Shown: one piece after another, positions 8,950 through 18,076 of the stretch
How positions within the stretch are numbered: position 1 is the stretch's first letter
Layout of the letters: each line of letters begins with the position of its first letter
NCBI RefSeq assembly: GCF_031851795.1
Contig: NZ_CP134696.1
Location: 1,545,576 to 1,609,575 of the forward strand
From: Pontibacter sp. G13
GTDB lineage: Bacteria > Bacteroidota > Bacteroidia > J057
DNA length: 64,000 nucleotides
Direction of reading: 5' to 3'
Made by a program: the position numbers and the translations under genes
Notes under the pieces: model-generated
Database searches by the model: none
Told to the model about the DNA's origin: nothing
What the model saw: the letters and a program-made list of their open reading frames with translations, nothing else

Positions 8950-9057
8950 TGGGGGTGTTATGTACCCGCAGGCTGTCAATGCCAAGAGGCAAGCGATCTC
9001 ATCAGAGTTCTGGACTTTGACGATCATCAGGCCACCCGGCACAAGGGAGGGACAAAA

Positions 9058-9414
9058 TTAGGGGTTCTGCCCCTTGTACACCATAATTCCCCCCACCACA
9101 GCAATCCAAAGGATCTTGAAGTGGGCTTCACCGGCGATCACCATGAGGGCAAAAAAGCCTGTGACGCCCAAGATGAGGAGGAGAGTTCCTACAATGGTCA
9201 GTACTCCCAGCAGAACGACTTTGCCGGCTCCCATTCGCTGGACACCGTCTTCTACGGTTAGGAGGGACTTGGCGAGTTCGGGATCGGCGCCTTCAGATAC
9301 GACGATCTCAATGGCTTCTTCCTCGGTTTTGCCTTCGAATGAGGTCAAGGACAACAAACGTTTTTGCAGTTCTAATTGTGCTTCAGCGTGTGGGGCAGAT
9401 ATTGGGGATTCCAT
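9058..9414 (-). CDS. small membrane protein, paralogue of the next gene
   Basis: 118 residues. The N-terminal about 60 residues are a soluble helical domain with the pattern LQKRLLSLTSFEGKTEEEAIE. Two hydrophobic segments follow at about 68-95 and 98-113. I do not recognise a named family. The N-terminal domain resembles that of the upstream neighbour (residues LLRKRLLHLIHFEGYSEENAI), so the two look like an old tandem duplication. They lie 126 bp apart on the same strand. Function unknown. Confidence 0.7.
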   Translation of the reverse strand: MESPISAPHAEAQLELQKRLLSLTSFEGKTEEEAIEIVVSEGADPELAKSLLTVEDGVQRMGAGKVVLLGVLTIVGTLLLILGVTGFFALMVIAGEAHFKILWIAVVGGIMVYKGQNP

Positions 9415-9540
9415 CGCAAGAGATTGGTTAGCAGGGTTCGTGAGGCATTATACAACACAAAACCAGATATTACAACCAGGCAGATCCTTTCACTTCAGCA
9501 GATAGAACTTTGTGGCATCATTCGAAACGTTCAGCAAGGA

Positions 9541-9882
9541 TTACCGCACCACCATTCCCCCAAGCAAGTCAATAAGCACTTGAATCGTCATCCAAAGAAC
9601 CCCTGCGATGACGAGAACCAGTTTTATGGCCCAAATAATTCCATAGGAATCTGATATGCCCTTAAGGCCATTCCATATCTGTTGCAAAAAGGTATATCGA
9701 TATTCTTCCACCTGAGCCCTCAACACCTCCTCGGCCAAATCTCGATCGTATCCTTCCTCTATCGCCTGAAGGATGGCATTCTCTTCGGAATATCCTTCAA
9801 AGTGGATCAAATGCAGCAGGCGTTTTCTGAGTAACTCCTCATATTCTGAGAGCGCAGATTCGGAGATTGTATGTTTATTCAT
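9541..9882 (-). CDS. small membrane protein, paralogue of the gene at 9058
   Basis: 113 residues: a helical N-terminal domain of about 60 residues with RKRLLHLIHFEGYSEENAI, then an amphipathic linker and one long or two short membrane segments at about 80-112. The DRDLAEEVL stretch matches DPELAKSLL of the neighbour at the same place, supporting common descent. No catalytic motifs are visible. Membrane location is inferred from hydrophobicity. Confidence 0.7.
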   Translation of the reverse strand: MNKHTISESALSEYEELLRKRLLHLIHFEGYSEENAILQAIEEGYDRDLAEEVLRAQVEEYRYTFLQQIWNGLKGISDSYGIIWAIKLVLVIAGVLWMTIQVLIDLLGGMVVR

Positions 9883-10136
9883 GGTGTCTGAAAGGTGAAA
9901 TATTCGTCTAGAGAACGAAAATACGAATTATTCCCCGCTTCGGATGACTGTTCTTCTCTACGACAATCTCTGCATTTTCCACCCAAACCCTGCTATTAAC
10001 AAGACCTCGGGCTTCCTCCCGAAATGTCCCGTGGCCAAAGTCGCAACTCCCTCCGAAACAAGATGACAAGGGTTTATTAACAGCCAATTGAACAATCCTT
10101 CCCCCATGAGATTCTTGGGTAGACGCTTGCACGCTT

Positions 10137-11900
10137 ATGGCACATCCATCCAAAAAACTCGGAGAACTCGCTTCCACAGCGATTTGCGGAAACGACATCA
10201 GTTCATCTGTGCTGTATGTTTCTGCGCTGGCGATTGGATTTGCAGGTCAATATGCATGGATCACCCTCCTGATAGTGGCGGTGGTCCTTTTTCTATTTCG
10301 CAGAATCTATTCCGAGGTGGTGGGCGCTATCCCCCTCAATGGAGGCGCCTACAATGCCCTCCTGAATACCACCAGCAAATCCGTCGCCTCATTCGCAGCG
10401 ACCTTGACGATCCTGTCCTACATGGCCACAGCCGTCATTTCTGCGAATGAGGCTATGCACTACCTTCATCATCTGGTCCCTCAGCTTCCCATCATCATTG
10501 CGACGATGGTATTGCTTGGGATATTCGCGGCGCTTACCATTGGCGGAATTACCGAATCTGCCATCGTAGCCATCATCATCTTCATTTTCCACCTGACTTC
10601 CTTGGTGGTGTTGAGTGGCGCTATTGGTTGGTATCTATTCAAAGTGGGACTCGCTCAATTTTGGGAAAACATGGCCCTGCCAGCGCCAGAAGGAGGGATT
10701 GGCATGGCCATCTTCTTTGGGTTTGCGGCCTCGATGCTGGGCGTTTCTGGCTTCGAAAGCTCCGCCAATTTCGTCGAGGAGCAAAAGCATGGGGTATTCC
10801 CCAAGACCCTCCGAAATATGTGGGCCATCGTCTCCGTCATCAATCCACTGATGGCTGTGTTGGCATTGGCCCTTTTCGCGATTCCCGTGCTTCAATCCCC
10901 TGAATATCAAAACACCCTCCTTATCGAAATGGGTGAGGAAGTAGGCGGGGATTGGCTCGCTGGCTGGATTGCCTTAGATGCGGTGCTGGTGCTGAGCGGT
11001 GCCGTACTGACGAGCTTCGTGGGAGTTTCGGGCCTATTGGAACGAATGGCGCTAGACCGAATTCTACCCAAATACTTCCTCCACAAAAACCGGCTCGGGA
11101 GTAGCTATCGGATCATCCTGATATTCCTTGCCCTGTGTGTTTCTGTCCTTCTGATCACGGAGGGAAATGTGCAATTACTCGCAGGGGTCTACACGATCTC
11201 ATTCCTCTCGGTCATGGCGCTCTTTGGGATCGGAAATATTCTCCTCAAAGTCAGGAGGAAAAATCTCCCCCGCCCTACCCGTGCGCCTTGGGGATCGGTA
11301 TTTTTGGCAATTGGAGCTGTATTGGTGGCGCTTTCGGGGAATTTGCTCATGGAGCCCAAACCCGGCCTTCCGAGCAATATCACGGTCTTCCTCGAATACT
11401 TCATCCCATTCATCATCTTCATCGGGATCATGCTCAATCGGGTACTGCTCCTCAAACTTCTGCTAGGTGCCATCAAATCTCTGTTCAAACCTGTGGAGAA
11501 GTTCGTCAATTCGCTCAACTCGGGGATCAACAACTCCATTGATCGGATCAATTCGCAGGAATTCGTATTCTTTTCACGTGGGGAAAATATCGCTACGTTG
11601 AATCAGGTCATGATTTATATCCGTGGCAATGAGCACACCAAGCAGATCAAGATCGTCACGGTCCTTCCCGAAGGTCTAAAGCTGCCTGAAAAATTCTGTC
11701 AAGAGATCGATTTCCTCGATCGGGAGTACCCCGAAATCAAAATCAATCTCGTGCTGGAACATGGAGAATTCACGCCGGAGAAGATTAGGGAACTGTCCGA
11801 TCGCTGGAATATTCCCATCAACTTCATGTTCATCGGCTCGCCCACGGACAAATTTCCCTACAAAATCGAGGAATTGGGCGGTGTTCGGCTGATCATCTGA
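10137..11900 (+). CDS. APC superfamily amino-acid permease with C-terminal cytosolic domain
   Basis: A 587-residue transporter. The first about 440 residues form around 12 membrane helices with the APC fold. The unwound first helix shows GNDISSSVLY, and PLNGGAYNAL and SGFESSANFVEEQ follow. The last about 140 residues are soluble and end in an alpha/beta-like segment (IKIVTVLPEGLKL, then INLVLEHGEF), unlike most short APC permeases, so it may sense or regulate. The substrate is not decidable. The stop codon lies one base from the stop of the opposing pdeM gene. Confidence 0.82.
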   Translation: MAHPSKKLGELASTAICGNDISSSVLYVSALAIGFAGQYAWITLLIVAVVLFLFRRIYSEVVGAIPLNGGAYNALLNTTSKSVASFAATLTILSYMATAVISANEAMHYLHHLVPQLPIIIATMVLLGIFAALTIGGITESAIVAIIIFIFHLTSLVVLSGAIGWYLFKVGLAQFWENMALPAPEGGIGMAIFFGFAASMLGVSGFESSANFVEEQKHGVFPKTLRNMWAIVSVINPLMAVLALALFAIPVLQSPEYQNTLLIEMGEEVGGDWLAGWIALDAVLVLSGAVLTSFVGVSGLLERMALDRILPKYFLHKNRLGSSYRIILIFLALCVSVLLITEGNVQLLAGVYTISFLSVMALFGIGNILLKVRRKNLPRPTRAPWGSVFLAIGAVLVALSGNLLMEPKPGLPSNITVFLEYFIPFIIFIGIMLNRVLLLKLLLGAIKSLFKPVEKFVNSLNSGINNSIDRINSQEFVFFSRGENIATLNQVMIYIRGNEHTKQIKIVTVLPEGLKLPEKFCQEIDFLDREYPEIKINLVLEHGEFTPEKIRELSDRWNIPINFMFIGSPTDKFPYKIEELGGVRLII

Positions 11901-11901
11901 C

Positions 11902-12540
11902 TTAAGCCACGATTTCCGCGATCTGTCCATCTGCCACGACAAAGGCCCGATCGCCTTCCGCGGGCTGCATGAGATGCAATCCCGTGAAGGTCCCAAATGC
12001 GGGCATGACCATCTGTCGCTTACTCAGGAAAAAACAAGGCAGCGTGAGTGCCTGTCTGCCTAGCCCGGTCAATCTCACCGCGGGATGAATGTGGCCACAA
12101 AGGTTGAGATGATCCACCGTCTCCTCGGGATGATGGGTGAGGCGAAAAGGTCCGATTTCCCAAGCGTCTCGGACTTCCATCCCGATCTTCGCGTACACAT
12201 CGGGATGCATGATGTCGTGATTGCCCTCGATCAGGACCATCTGGGCCATCTGCCGCCCACACCATTGCGCGAAAAGCTTCCATTCGGAGTTGTAGTCGCT
12301 GTGAAAAAGATCCCCCAGAAAGCACACAGTCTGCGGTTCGAAGCGATGCATCAATTCATCCAATAGCCGTACATTCTCCCACATGGCTTCTTGGGGCAAG
12401 GCATGTCCGTGTTTGCGGAAATGGGAGATTTTGCCAAAATGGACATCGGCGATGAGCAGCATGGATTCTTCCTGCCAATACGCAGCCTTCTGAGGACTGA
12501 GGATCAAATGTTGACCGAGTAGATTCAGGGAATGGTTCAT
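11902..12540 (-). CDS. pdeM: ligase-associated DNA damage response phosphoesterase PdeM
   Basis: A 212-residue calcineurin-like metallophosphoesterase. Metal-binding motifs run in order: ADVHFGK, LGDLFHSDYN, EGNHD and CGHIHP. It is the last gene of the four-gene minus-strand cluster exonuclease-ligase-helicase-phosphoesterase that defines the ligase-associated DNA repair system. The start ATG overlaps the helicase stop in ATGA (12537-12540), which indicates translational coupling. It presumably acts as a DNA-end or phosphodiester processing nuclease; its precise substrate is inferred from the family context. Confidence 0.92.
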   Translation of the reverse strand: MNHSLNLLGQHLILSPQKAAYWQEESMLLIADVHFGKISHFRKHGHALPQEAMWENVRLLDELMHRFEPQTVCFLGDLFHSDYNSEWKLFAQWCGRQMAQMVLIEGNHDIMHPDVYAKIGMEVRDAWEIGPFRLTHHPEETVDHLNLCGHIHPAVRLTGLGRQALTLPCFFLSKRQMVMPAFGTFTGLHLMQPAEGDRAFVVADGQIAEIVA

Positions 12541-14993
12541 GAGCCCAAGGAAAGCGTCATCCGTTTGATACGATCCGCCAATTTCTCACTCGAAAGCTTC
12601 TCGCGCAACCGATCGGTGATGATGGGGAATGAAAAAGGGGTGGGTTTCCTGCAATCCTTCCAGACAATCTCCTGAGACATGATCCGGTCCAATGCCAGCT
12701 GCAAACGACCTTCTTCCAACTGATGCTCGAAGGTCTCGGTGAATGCCTGTTGAAACAGGAGGTTGTCGGGCTCGTAATCGCGAAACACCTTGAATAGGAG
12801 CTGAGAACTACTTTGGAGGTGTTTCCCCTGTTTCCGTTCATGCGGATAGCCCGAAAACACCAACCCCGAGATCACCGCAATGTCGCGGAATTTGCGTTTG
12901 GCCATTTCAGTGGCATTCAAGCTGTGGTTAAGGTCTTCATTGAGGTGCTGCGGGGTGAACAACTCATTGTCCAGCAATTGCTGAATATCCCAAGGCTTAT
13001 CCGAAAGCAGATCAAATCCATAGTCGTTGTAGGCAAGCGAAAAGGTGATCGGCATCAACAAACTCACGCGATAGGCCAGCAGACTCGCCATCGCCTCATG
13101 CACAAATCGCCCTTCGAATGGATAAATCAAGGTGTGGTATCCATCTCGGGTTTTGAAGGTCTCGATCAATAATTGATCTGGCCCCGGTACGATGGATTCC
13201 TGCATTTGCCGCTCGAAAATATGGTGTAGGGCCAGCAGTTCACGACTTGGGCTATCTCCGTGAAATTCATATAGCTCCTGTCGCAGCATCTCACTCATCT
13301 GGGCGGAAAAGGTCATCCTGCCTCCCATCCAAGTAGCGACCTTGGCCTTTTTGGATTTGGAGCGTTTCACGAGCACCTGCATGTGTTTGATGCTGTGGAG
13401 TTCCAGATTTTTTCCTGCGAATGTGAAGACATCTCCCGGGCTGAGCTTGGAAATGAACCATTCCTCAATAGTGCCGATTCGGCCGCCTTTGAGGTATTTG
13501 ACCGTCAGAGCGCCATCTCCCACAATGGTACCGATCTGCATCCGATGTCGAGCGGCAATCCCACGCTGATGGACTTTGTACCGCCCATCCTCTTCGATTT
13601 CCACCTTCCGGAACTCATCGTAAGCTTGTAGGCTTTGGCTTCCCCGCGTGATGAAATCGAGTACCCAGAACCATTGGGCCTTGTTGATGGACTGGAAACA
13701 AAAGGTGGACTTGACCTCAGGCCAGATTTCCTCCGGAAAAAATCCGTCCGAAACCGACAAGGTGACCAGATATTGAATCAGGACATCCATCGACTGTAGG
13801 TAAGGAACCCGATCCTCCACCGCCTGAATTTTGGCCGCCTTTCTGAGGGCAGATGCTTCGATAAGTTCGATCGCGTGAGTGGGGAGAAAATGAATCACAC
13901 TTTCCCGGCCAGGTGCATGCCCACTACGACCCGCACGTTGGAGGAATCTCGCCACACCTTTGGGACCACCAATCTGGATGATGGTTTCCACCGGTGCAAA
14001 ATCCACTCCCAGATCCAAGCTAGACGTGCATACCACCGCCTTAAGCTGATCATTGCGGATGGCATCCTCCACCCAGAGCCGCATTTCCTTTTCGATGCTT
14101 CCATGATGCATCGCCAAGGTGCCTGCAAATTCTGGGTGGGCATCCAGAATCTTCTGGAACCAGATTTCGCATTGCGCGCGCGTATTGGTGAACAGCAACG
14201 TAGATCGGCTATTTCGGATGATTTCCACGACCTCTTCCAGTAGGTGAATGCCCAAATGCCCTCGCCACGGAAAGGTCTCCATTTCGTCAGGGATGATGCT
14301 ATGGACCTTGATCCGCTTTTCGATATTCGAACGCACCATTACTGCATGTTGTCGGGCAGCGCTTTCTGGCCCTAGCAGGACATCCATCGCCTGATCCAGA
14401 TTGCCGATCGTCGCGGAGATCCCCCAAATCCGGAGATGGGGCGAGACGGTTTTCAGTCTGGATAGTGCCAATTCGACTTGAACGCCCCGCTTGGACCCCA
14501 ACAATTCGTGCCATTCATCGATGACCACAGCAGTCACATCCCGAAACACTCGCGCATATCCTTTGGAGGCCAGCAACAGATGAAGGCTCTCGGGCGTGGT
14601 GATGAGGAGGTCGGGCATATTGCGTTTTTGCTTGGCCCGTTGCGCACTCGATGTATCGCCTGTCCGGGTTTCCACGCGGATGTGTGTGCCCATTTCCGCT
14701 GCGAATCGCTGCGTAGCCTGGCGGATTTCCTCTGAGAGGGATCGCAATGGCGTAATCCAGATGGCTTTGAGACCTTTGGGGGGATTGTGTGCATGATCCG
14801 GGTACCGAATCAGATAATCCAGCACGATAGGGACCCAAAGTCCATAGGTTTTTCCGCTTCCTGTGGGCGCATTGAGCATTCCGTTTTTTCCATCGAGGAA
14901 GGCTTCCCAGGTTTCAAGCTGAAAGGGAAAAGGTCGCCATTTGCGTTCCTTGAACCATTGTTTGGCATGTAGGAGGGCTTGGTTTCGGTTCAT
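12537..14993 (-). CDS. ligase-associated DEXH-box helicase (Lhr family)
   Basis: An 818-residue superfamily 2 helicase. Walker A is APTGSGKTYG (about residues 42-51), motif II is DEWH in VIDEWHELLGSKRG, motif III is SATIGN, and motif VI is QRAGRSGH. An Lhr-core winged-helix and C-terminal domain follow. It translocates 3'-5' on single-stranded DNA and unwinds DNA or RNA-DNA hybrids. The frame extends 63 bp further upstream, but the ATG at 14993 (MNRNQALLHA) overlaps the ligase stop as ATGA and is the natural coupled start. It is the third gene of the repair operon. Confidence 0.94.
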   Translation of the reverse strand: MNRNQALLHAKQWFKERKWRPFPFQLETWEAFLDGKNGMLNAPTGSGKTYGLWVPIVLDYLIRYPDHAHNPPKGLKAIWITPLRSLSEEIRQATQRFAAEMGTHIRVETRTGDTSSAQRAKQKRNMPDLLITTPESLHLLLASKGYARVFRDVTAVVIDEWHELLGSKRGVQVELALSRLKTVSPHLRIWGISATIGNLDQAMDVLLGPESAARQHAVMVRSNIEKRIKVHSIIPDEMETFPWRGHLGIHLLEEVVEIIRNSRSTLLFTNTRAQCEIWFQKILDAHPEFAGTLAMHHGSIEKEMRLWVEDAIRNDQLKAVVCTSSLDLGVDFAPVETIIQIGGPKGVARFLQRAGRSGHAPGRESVIHFLPTHAIELIEASALRKAAKIQAVEDRVPYLQSMDVLIQYLVTLSVSDGFFPEEIWPEVKSTFCFQSINKAQWFWVLDFITRGSQSLQAYDEFRKVEIEEDGRYKVHQRGIAARHRMQIGTIVGDGALTVKYLKGGRIGTIEEWFISKLSPGDVFTFAGKNLELHSIKHMQVLVKRSKSKKAKVATWMGGRMTFSAQMSEMLRQELYEFHGDSPSRELLALHHIFERQMQESIVPGPDQLLIETFKTRDGYHTLIYPFEGRFVHEAMASLLAYRVSLLMPITFSLAYNDYGFDLLSDKPWDIQQLLDNELFTPQHLNEDLNHSLNATEMAKRKFRDIAVISGLVFSGYPHERKQGKHLQSSSQLLFKVFRDYEPDNLLFQQAFTETFEHQLEEGRLQLALDRIMSQEIVWKDCRKPTPFSFPIITDRLREKLSSEKLADRIKRMTLSLGS

Positions 14994-16585
14994 GGAATGA
15001 GTGATTTGAGATCTTCCAGCGAATTGGCCTCGTGAATGGTTTTGTCGGTACGCCAACGTGAAATCCGTGGAAATCTCACCGCCACCCCACTCTTGTGCCG
15101 TTTGGATCGGGAGATGCCTTCGAAGGCAATTTCAAAAACCAATTGTGGCTCTACACTCCTGACAGGCCCAAATCGTTCCAGGGTGTGCTTTTTGATAAAT
15201 GCGTCCACCTTGCGGAACTCGGCGTCAGTAAGTCCTGAATATGCCTTGGCAAAAGTAACCAGTTCCCGCTCTCCCGAATCATGGGTATGCCAAAGTCCGA
15301 AGGTGTAGTCGGTGAATAGATTGGCCCTTCTTCCGTGGCCGCGCATCGCATACGTCAGCACCGCATCGATTGTCAAAGGGTCGACCTTCCATTTCCACCA
15401 ATCGCCTTTTTTGCGCCCCACCTGATAGGGAGAATGTTTCCGCTTGATCATCAGTCCTTCGCTCCGAGCCTCCCGGGCTTGCTGACGCGCTTGAGCCATG
15501 TCTGCCCAATTGGCACAAGGCAAAATCTCAGATAGTTGCAGCACTGGATGATTGACCTCGCGGATCAGTTCGTGGAGCTTTTCCCTACGTTCCTGAAAGG
15601 TCCTTTCCCGAATATCAGTGCCATTCCATTCCAGCAGATCGTAGGCTTTCAGGATAACAGGCGTCTTCGCAAGGAGTGATTTGCTCACCGACTTGCGATT
15701 GAGACGGGTCTGAAGTGCTTTGAAAGAACCGATTTCTCCATCTGGAAAAGCCAACAACTCCCCATCAATCACCGTCCCCTCGGGCACAATTTCCTTCAAC
15801 TGCGCCAACTCGGGAAACTTGGGCGTGACCAATTCCTCCCCACGGGACCAGACAAAACAGCTCCCTCCTCGAAAGATTACTTGCGCCCGAATGCCATCCC
15901 ATTTGTACTCAGCCGTCCATTCATCCGGATCTCCAAGGGCTTCTGGCTGGTCTTCCAATGCGTATGCCAAGAAAAAGGGATAGGGTTTGGAAAGGTGGTC
16001 GTCTTCATGGGGTTCGAGGATCAAGGAATGGAAAGAAATCGTCTGCGGGTCCCAATTGCCCATGAGCCGGTAGGCCAATAGATCTTCATGCAGGTCGGTG
16101 GCTTGGGCCAAGGCGCGGGTCATCAACTTCTGGCTTACCCCAATCCGGAAGCCGCCCGTCAATAGCTTATTGAAGACGAAACAAGCGTAATAAGACAATT
16201 GGGACCAATTCTGCACCAGATAGGCTTGTTGTGCTGAAGCTGATTGTCGCTTGAGATCGATCAGTTCTTGGAGATAATCGGTGAGGGATTTAGGCGAATC
16301 CGTGCCCGTGGAAGGCACGATGAGCGCAATCGTTTCGGCCAAATCCCCTACAATGTGGTAGCTTTCCTCAAACAGCCAAAGGGGAATTCCCGCGAGTTGA
16401 GCAGCATATTCTCGTAGCGTCGTGGTATTAACAGGCCGAGGCGGGCGGCGGTGGGACAAGATGGCAATGGTCCACACCTTGTCCGGATCAGACGCAGTCG
16501 AGAAATACTCCGCCAAGGCCTGAACTTTCAGATTCGTCTTATTGGTGCTGTCCAGCAGCTTGATGAGTTGGGCAAATCGCTCCAT
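14990..16585 (-). CDS. ATP-dependent DNA ligase (ligase-associated DNA damage response)
   Basis: A 531-residue ATP-dependent ligase. An N-terminal DNA-binding domain (about 1-200) precedes the adenylation domain with the active-site lysine K228 in EYKWDGIRAQ. VIDGELLAF, EGLMIKRKHSPYQVGRKKGDWWKWK and a C-terminal OB domain ending in FPRISRWRTDK follow. It seals nicks using ATP, alongside the NAD-dependent LigA expected elsewhere. It is 3 bp downstream of the exonuclease gene and overlaps the helicase start by 4 bp, giving a tightly coupled repair operon. Confidence 0.95.
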   Translation of the reverse strand: MERFAQLIKLLDSTNKTNLKVQALAEYFSTASDPDKVWTIAILSHRRPPRPVNTTTLREYAAQLAGIPLWLFEESYHIVGDLAETIALIVPSTGTDSPKSLTDYLQELIDLKRQSASAQQAYLVQNWSQLSYYACFVFNKLLTGGFRIGVSQKLMTRALAQATDLHEDLLAYRLMGNWDPQTISFHSLILEPHEDDHLSKPYPFFLAYALEDQPEALGDPDEWTAEYKWDGIRAQVIFRGGSCFVWSRGEELVTPKFPELAQLKEIVPEGTVIDGELLAFPDGEIGSFKALQTRLNRKSVSKSLLAKTPVILKAYDLLEWNGTDIRERTFQERREKLHELIREVNHPVLQLSEILPCANWADMAQARQQAREARSEGLMIKRKHSPYQVGRKKGDWWKWKVDPLTIDAVLTYAMRGHGRRANLFTDYTFGLWHTHDSGERELVTFAKAYSGLTDAEFRKVDAFIKKHTLERFGPVRSVEPQLVFEIAFEGISRSKRHKSGVAVRFPRISRWRTDKTIHEANSLEDLKSLIP

Positions 16586-16588
16586 GAT

Positions 16589-17650
16589 TCAGGCCGTTTG
16601 GGGGAATTCTGTATCGTCGTTCACATCCGATTCGCTTGCTATTTTCGGGTCCAATTCCCCTTGCTCACCCTCGTATTGCGTACTTTCTGTCCTCGCGTCA
16701 TAGCCCAGTTCACGGAGATAGCGGCTAAAAATATCGGTATACCCATGTGTGCAGATCACCTTGGTTGCCCCCGTTTCGCGAATGCAATCCAGCAGAGAAG
16801 GCCAGTCGCAGTGATCCGACATGACAAATCCCCGATCTATGGCCCTTCTCCGTCTTGCGCCCCGAAAGGCCATCCAGCCACTTGCACTGGCAGTCACGAA
16901 CGGAACCATTTTTCTGATCCAAGCACTGCCATGTGTACTGGGAGGTGCCAATACCAAGCTGCCAATGAGTTCCGACTTGAGGGTATCCTTGGTAATGCGA
17001 GTGGTCTCAGGTAAATCCACATAATGGCGGAGCACCTCATTCATATTCTCCACTGCTCCATGCGTGTAGATTTTGCCGATGCTTTGATCGAGGTGCTTGA
17101 GTAATCGTTGAGTTTTACCAAGGGTATAGCCAAATAGGACGGAGGTTTTGCCGGAATCCTTGTTTTCCCGCCACCATTGATGGATTTCCTCAAAGACTTC
17201 TCGCTGGGGAATCCATTTGAAAGCTGGCAGTCCAAAGGTACATTCTGTGATGAGGGTGTGACATCGAATAGGCTCATAGGGAGTGGCTAACCCATCATCC
17301 TCCCGTTTGTAGTCCCCTGTGAACACCCAGATTTCCCCTCGGTATTCCACCCGGATTTGAGAGGAGCCGATAATATGCCCAGCGGGATGGAAGGAAAATT
17401 TGACACCATTGATCAGGATGGGATCTCCCCATGCCACTTCCTGCACCTGAATGTCTCCAAGCCGATGGCGGATAATGGGAGCATTTCGGTGATGGGTCAG
17501 GTAGTGTTCATGGCCCCACCGTGCATGGTCTGAGTGCCCATGCGTAATCAGCGCCCGCTTGACTGGCTTCCAGGGATCTAGGTGGACATCTGCTTGGGCG
17601 CAGTAAATTCCTTGAGGCGTAAACTGTAAAAGCGGCTTATGATGAGGCAC
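16589..17650 (-). CDS. ligase-associated DNA exonuclease (metallo-beta-lactamase fold)
   Basis: A 353-residue MBL-fold nuclease of the SNM1/CPSF type. The metal motif is THGHSDHARWG (residues 36-46). Further signatures are PAGHIIGSSQIRVEY and FTGDYKREDDGLA, and late in the protein MSDHCDWPSLL. It is the first gene of the repair operon and would trim DNA ends before ligation. Its start at 17650 faces the small Cys/Lys-rich gene and the permease across a 207-bp divergent region. Confidence 0.93.
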   Translation of the reverse strand: MPHHKPLLQFTPQGIYCAQADVHLDPWKPVKRALITHGHSDHARWGHEHYLTHHRNAPIIRHRLGDIQVQEVAWGDPILINGVKFSFHPAGHIIGSSQIRVEYRGEIWVFTGDYKREDDGLATPYEPIRCHTLITECTFGLPAFKWIPQREVFEEIHQWWRENKDSGKTSVLFGYTLGKTQRLLKHLDQSIGKIYTHGAVENMNEVLRHYVDLPETTRITKDTLKSELIGSLVLAPPSTHGSAWIRKMVPFVTASASGWMAFRGARRRRAIDRGFVMSDHCDWPSLLDCIRETGATKVICTHGYTDIFSRYLRELGYDARTESTQYEGEQGELDPKIASESDVNDDTEFPQTA

Positions 17651-17857
17651 TTGAGGGAGATTATGGAAGTAACGATTCGGTCAAAAGACACCCAACCCAG
17701 TATTGAACAATTTAGGTTACAAGATGTTTTCACTCCCGTTAAATTCCCTTAACACCCTGAAAATGAAGTCATTTTTTCGTTTAACCTATTTTGATTTAGT
17801 CTAAATAAGGCATATCATTGCGCCATCAACAATATTGGACCTTTGCAACGTGCATAT

Positions 17858-18007
17858 ATGAACCGTCCCGTCACACTGGAAAGACCTCCCATCGAGTTTG
17901 AACTCCCTCCATGCCTCGTCGATGTCATCGACGTCAAAGGCAAAAAGAAGAAGTGCTGCAAGAAGTACAAGAAAGGGAAGCGATGCAAACGGTGCCCCAA
18001 CACCTAG
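17858..18007 (+). CDS. 49-residue Cys/Lys-rich small protein
   Basis: A short frame that is easily missed. It encodes MNRPVTLERPPIEFELPP, then CLVDVIDVKGKKKKCCKK, then YKKGKRCKRCPNT. The first half is acidic and hydrophobic. The second half is strongly basic with cysteines C33, C34, C43 and C46 (CC-x8-CxxC), a spacing that could bind one metal ion. Codon use is normal, and a promoter-like GACCTTTG lies about 15 bp upstream. Similar basic Cys tails occur in small Bacteroidota hypotheticals as I recall them; a nucleic-acid or zinc-binding role is only a guess. It lies 69 bp before the permease gene. Confidence 0.7.
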   Translation: MNRPVTLERPPIEFELPPCLVDVIDVKGKKKKCCKKYKKGKRCKRCPNT

Positions 18008-18076
18008 CCCTACCCAAACAAACACTCCTAAAATATTCGACGATTCGTTCCATCGGGAATTTTCCTATCTTCCCGT

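Noticed and set aside
9908-10198. A 96-codon minus-strand frame before the APC permease gene
   Set aside because: It overlaps the start of the permease gene and has no recognisable feature.
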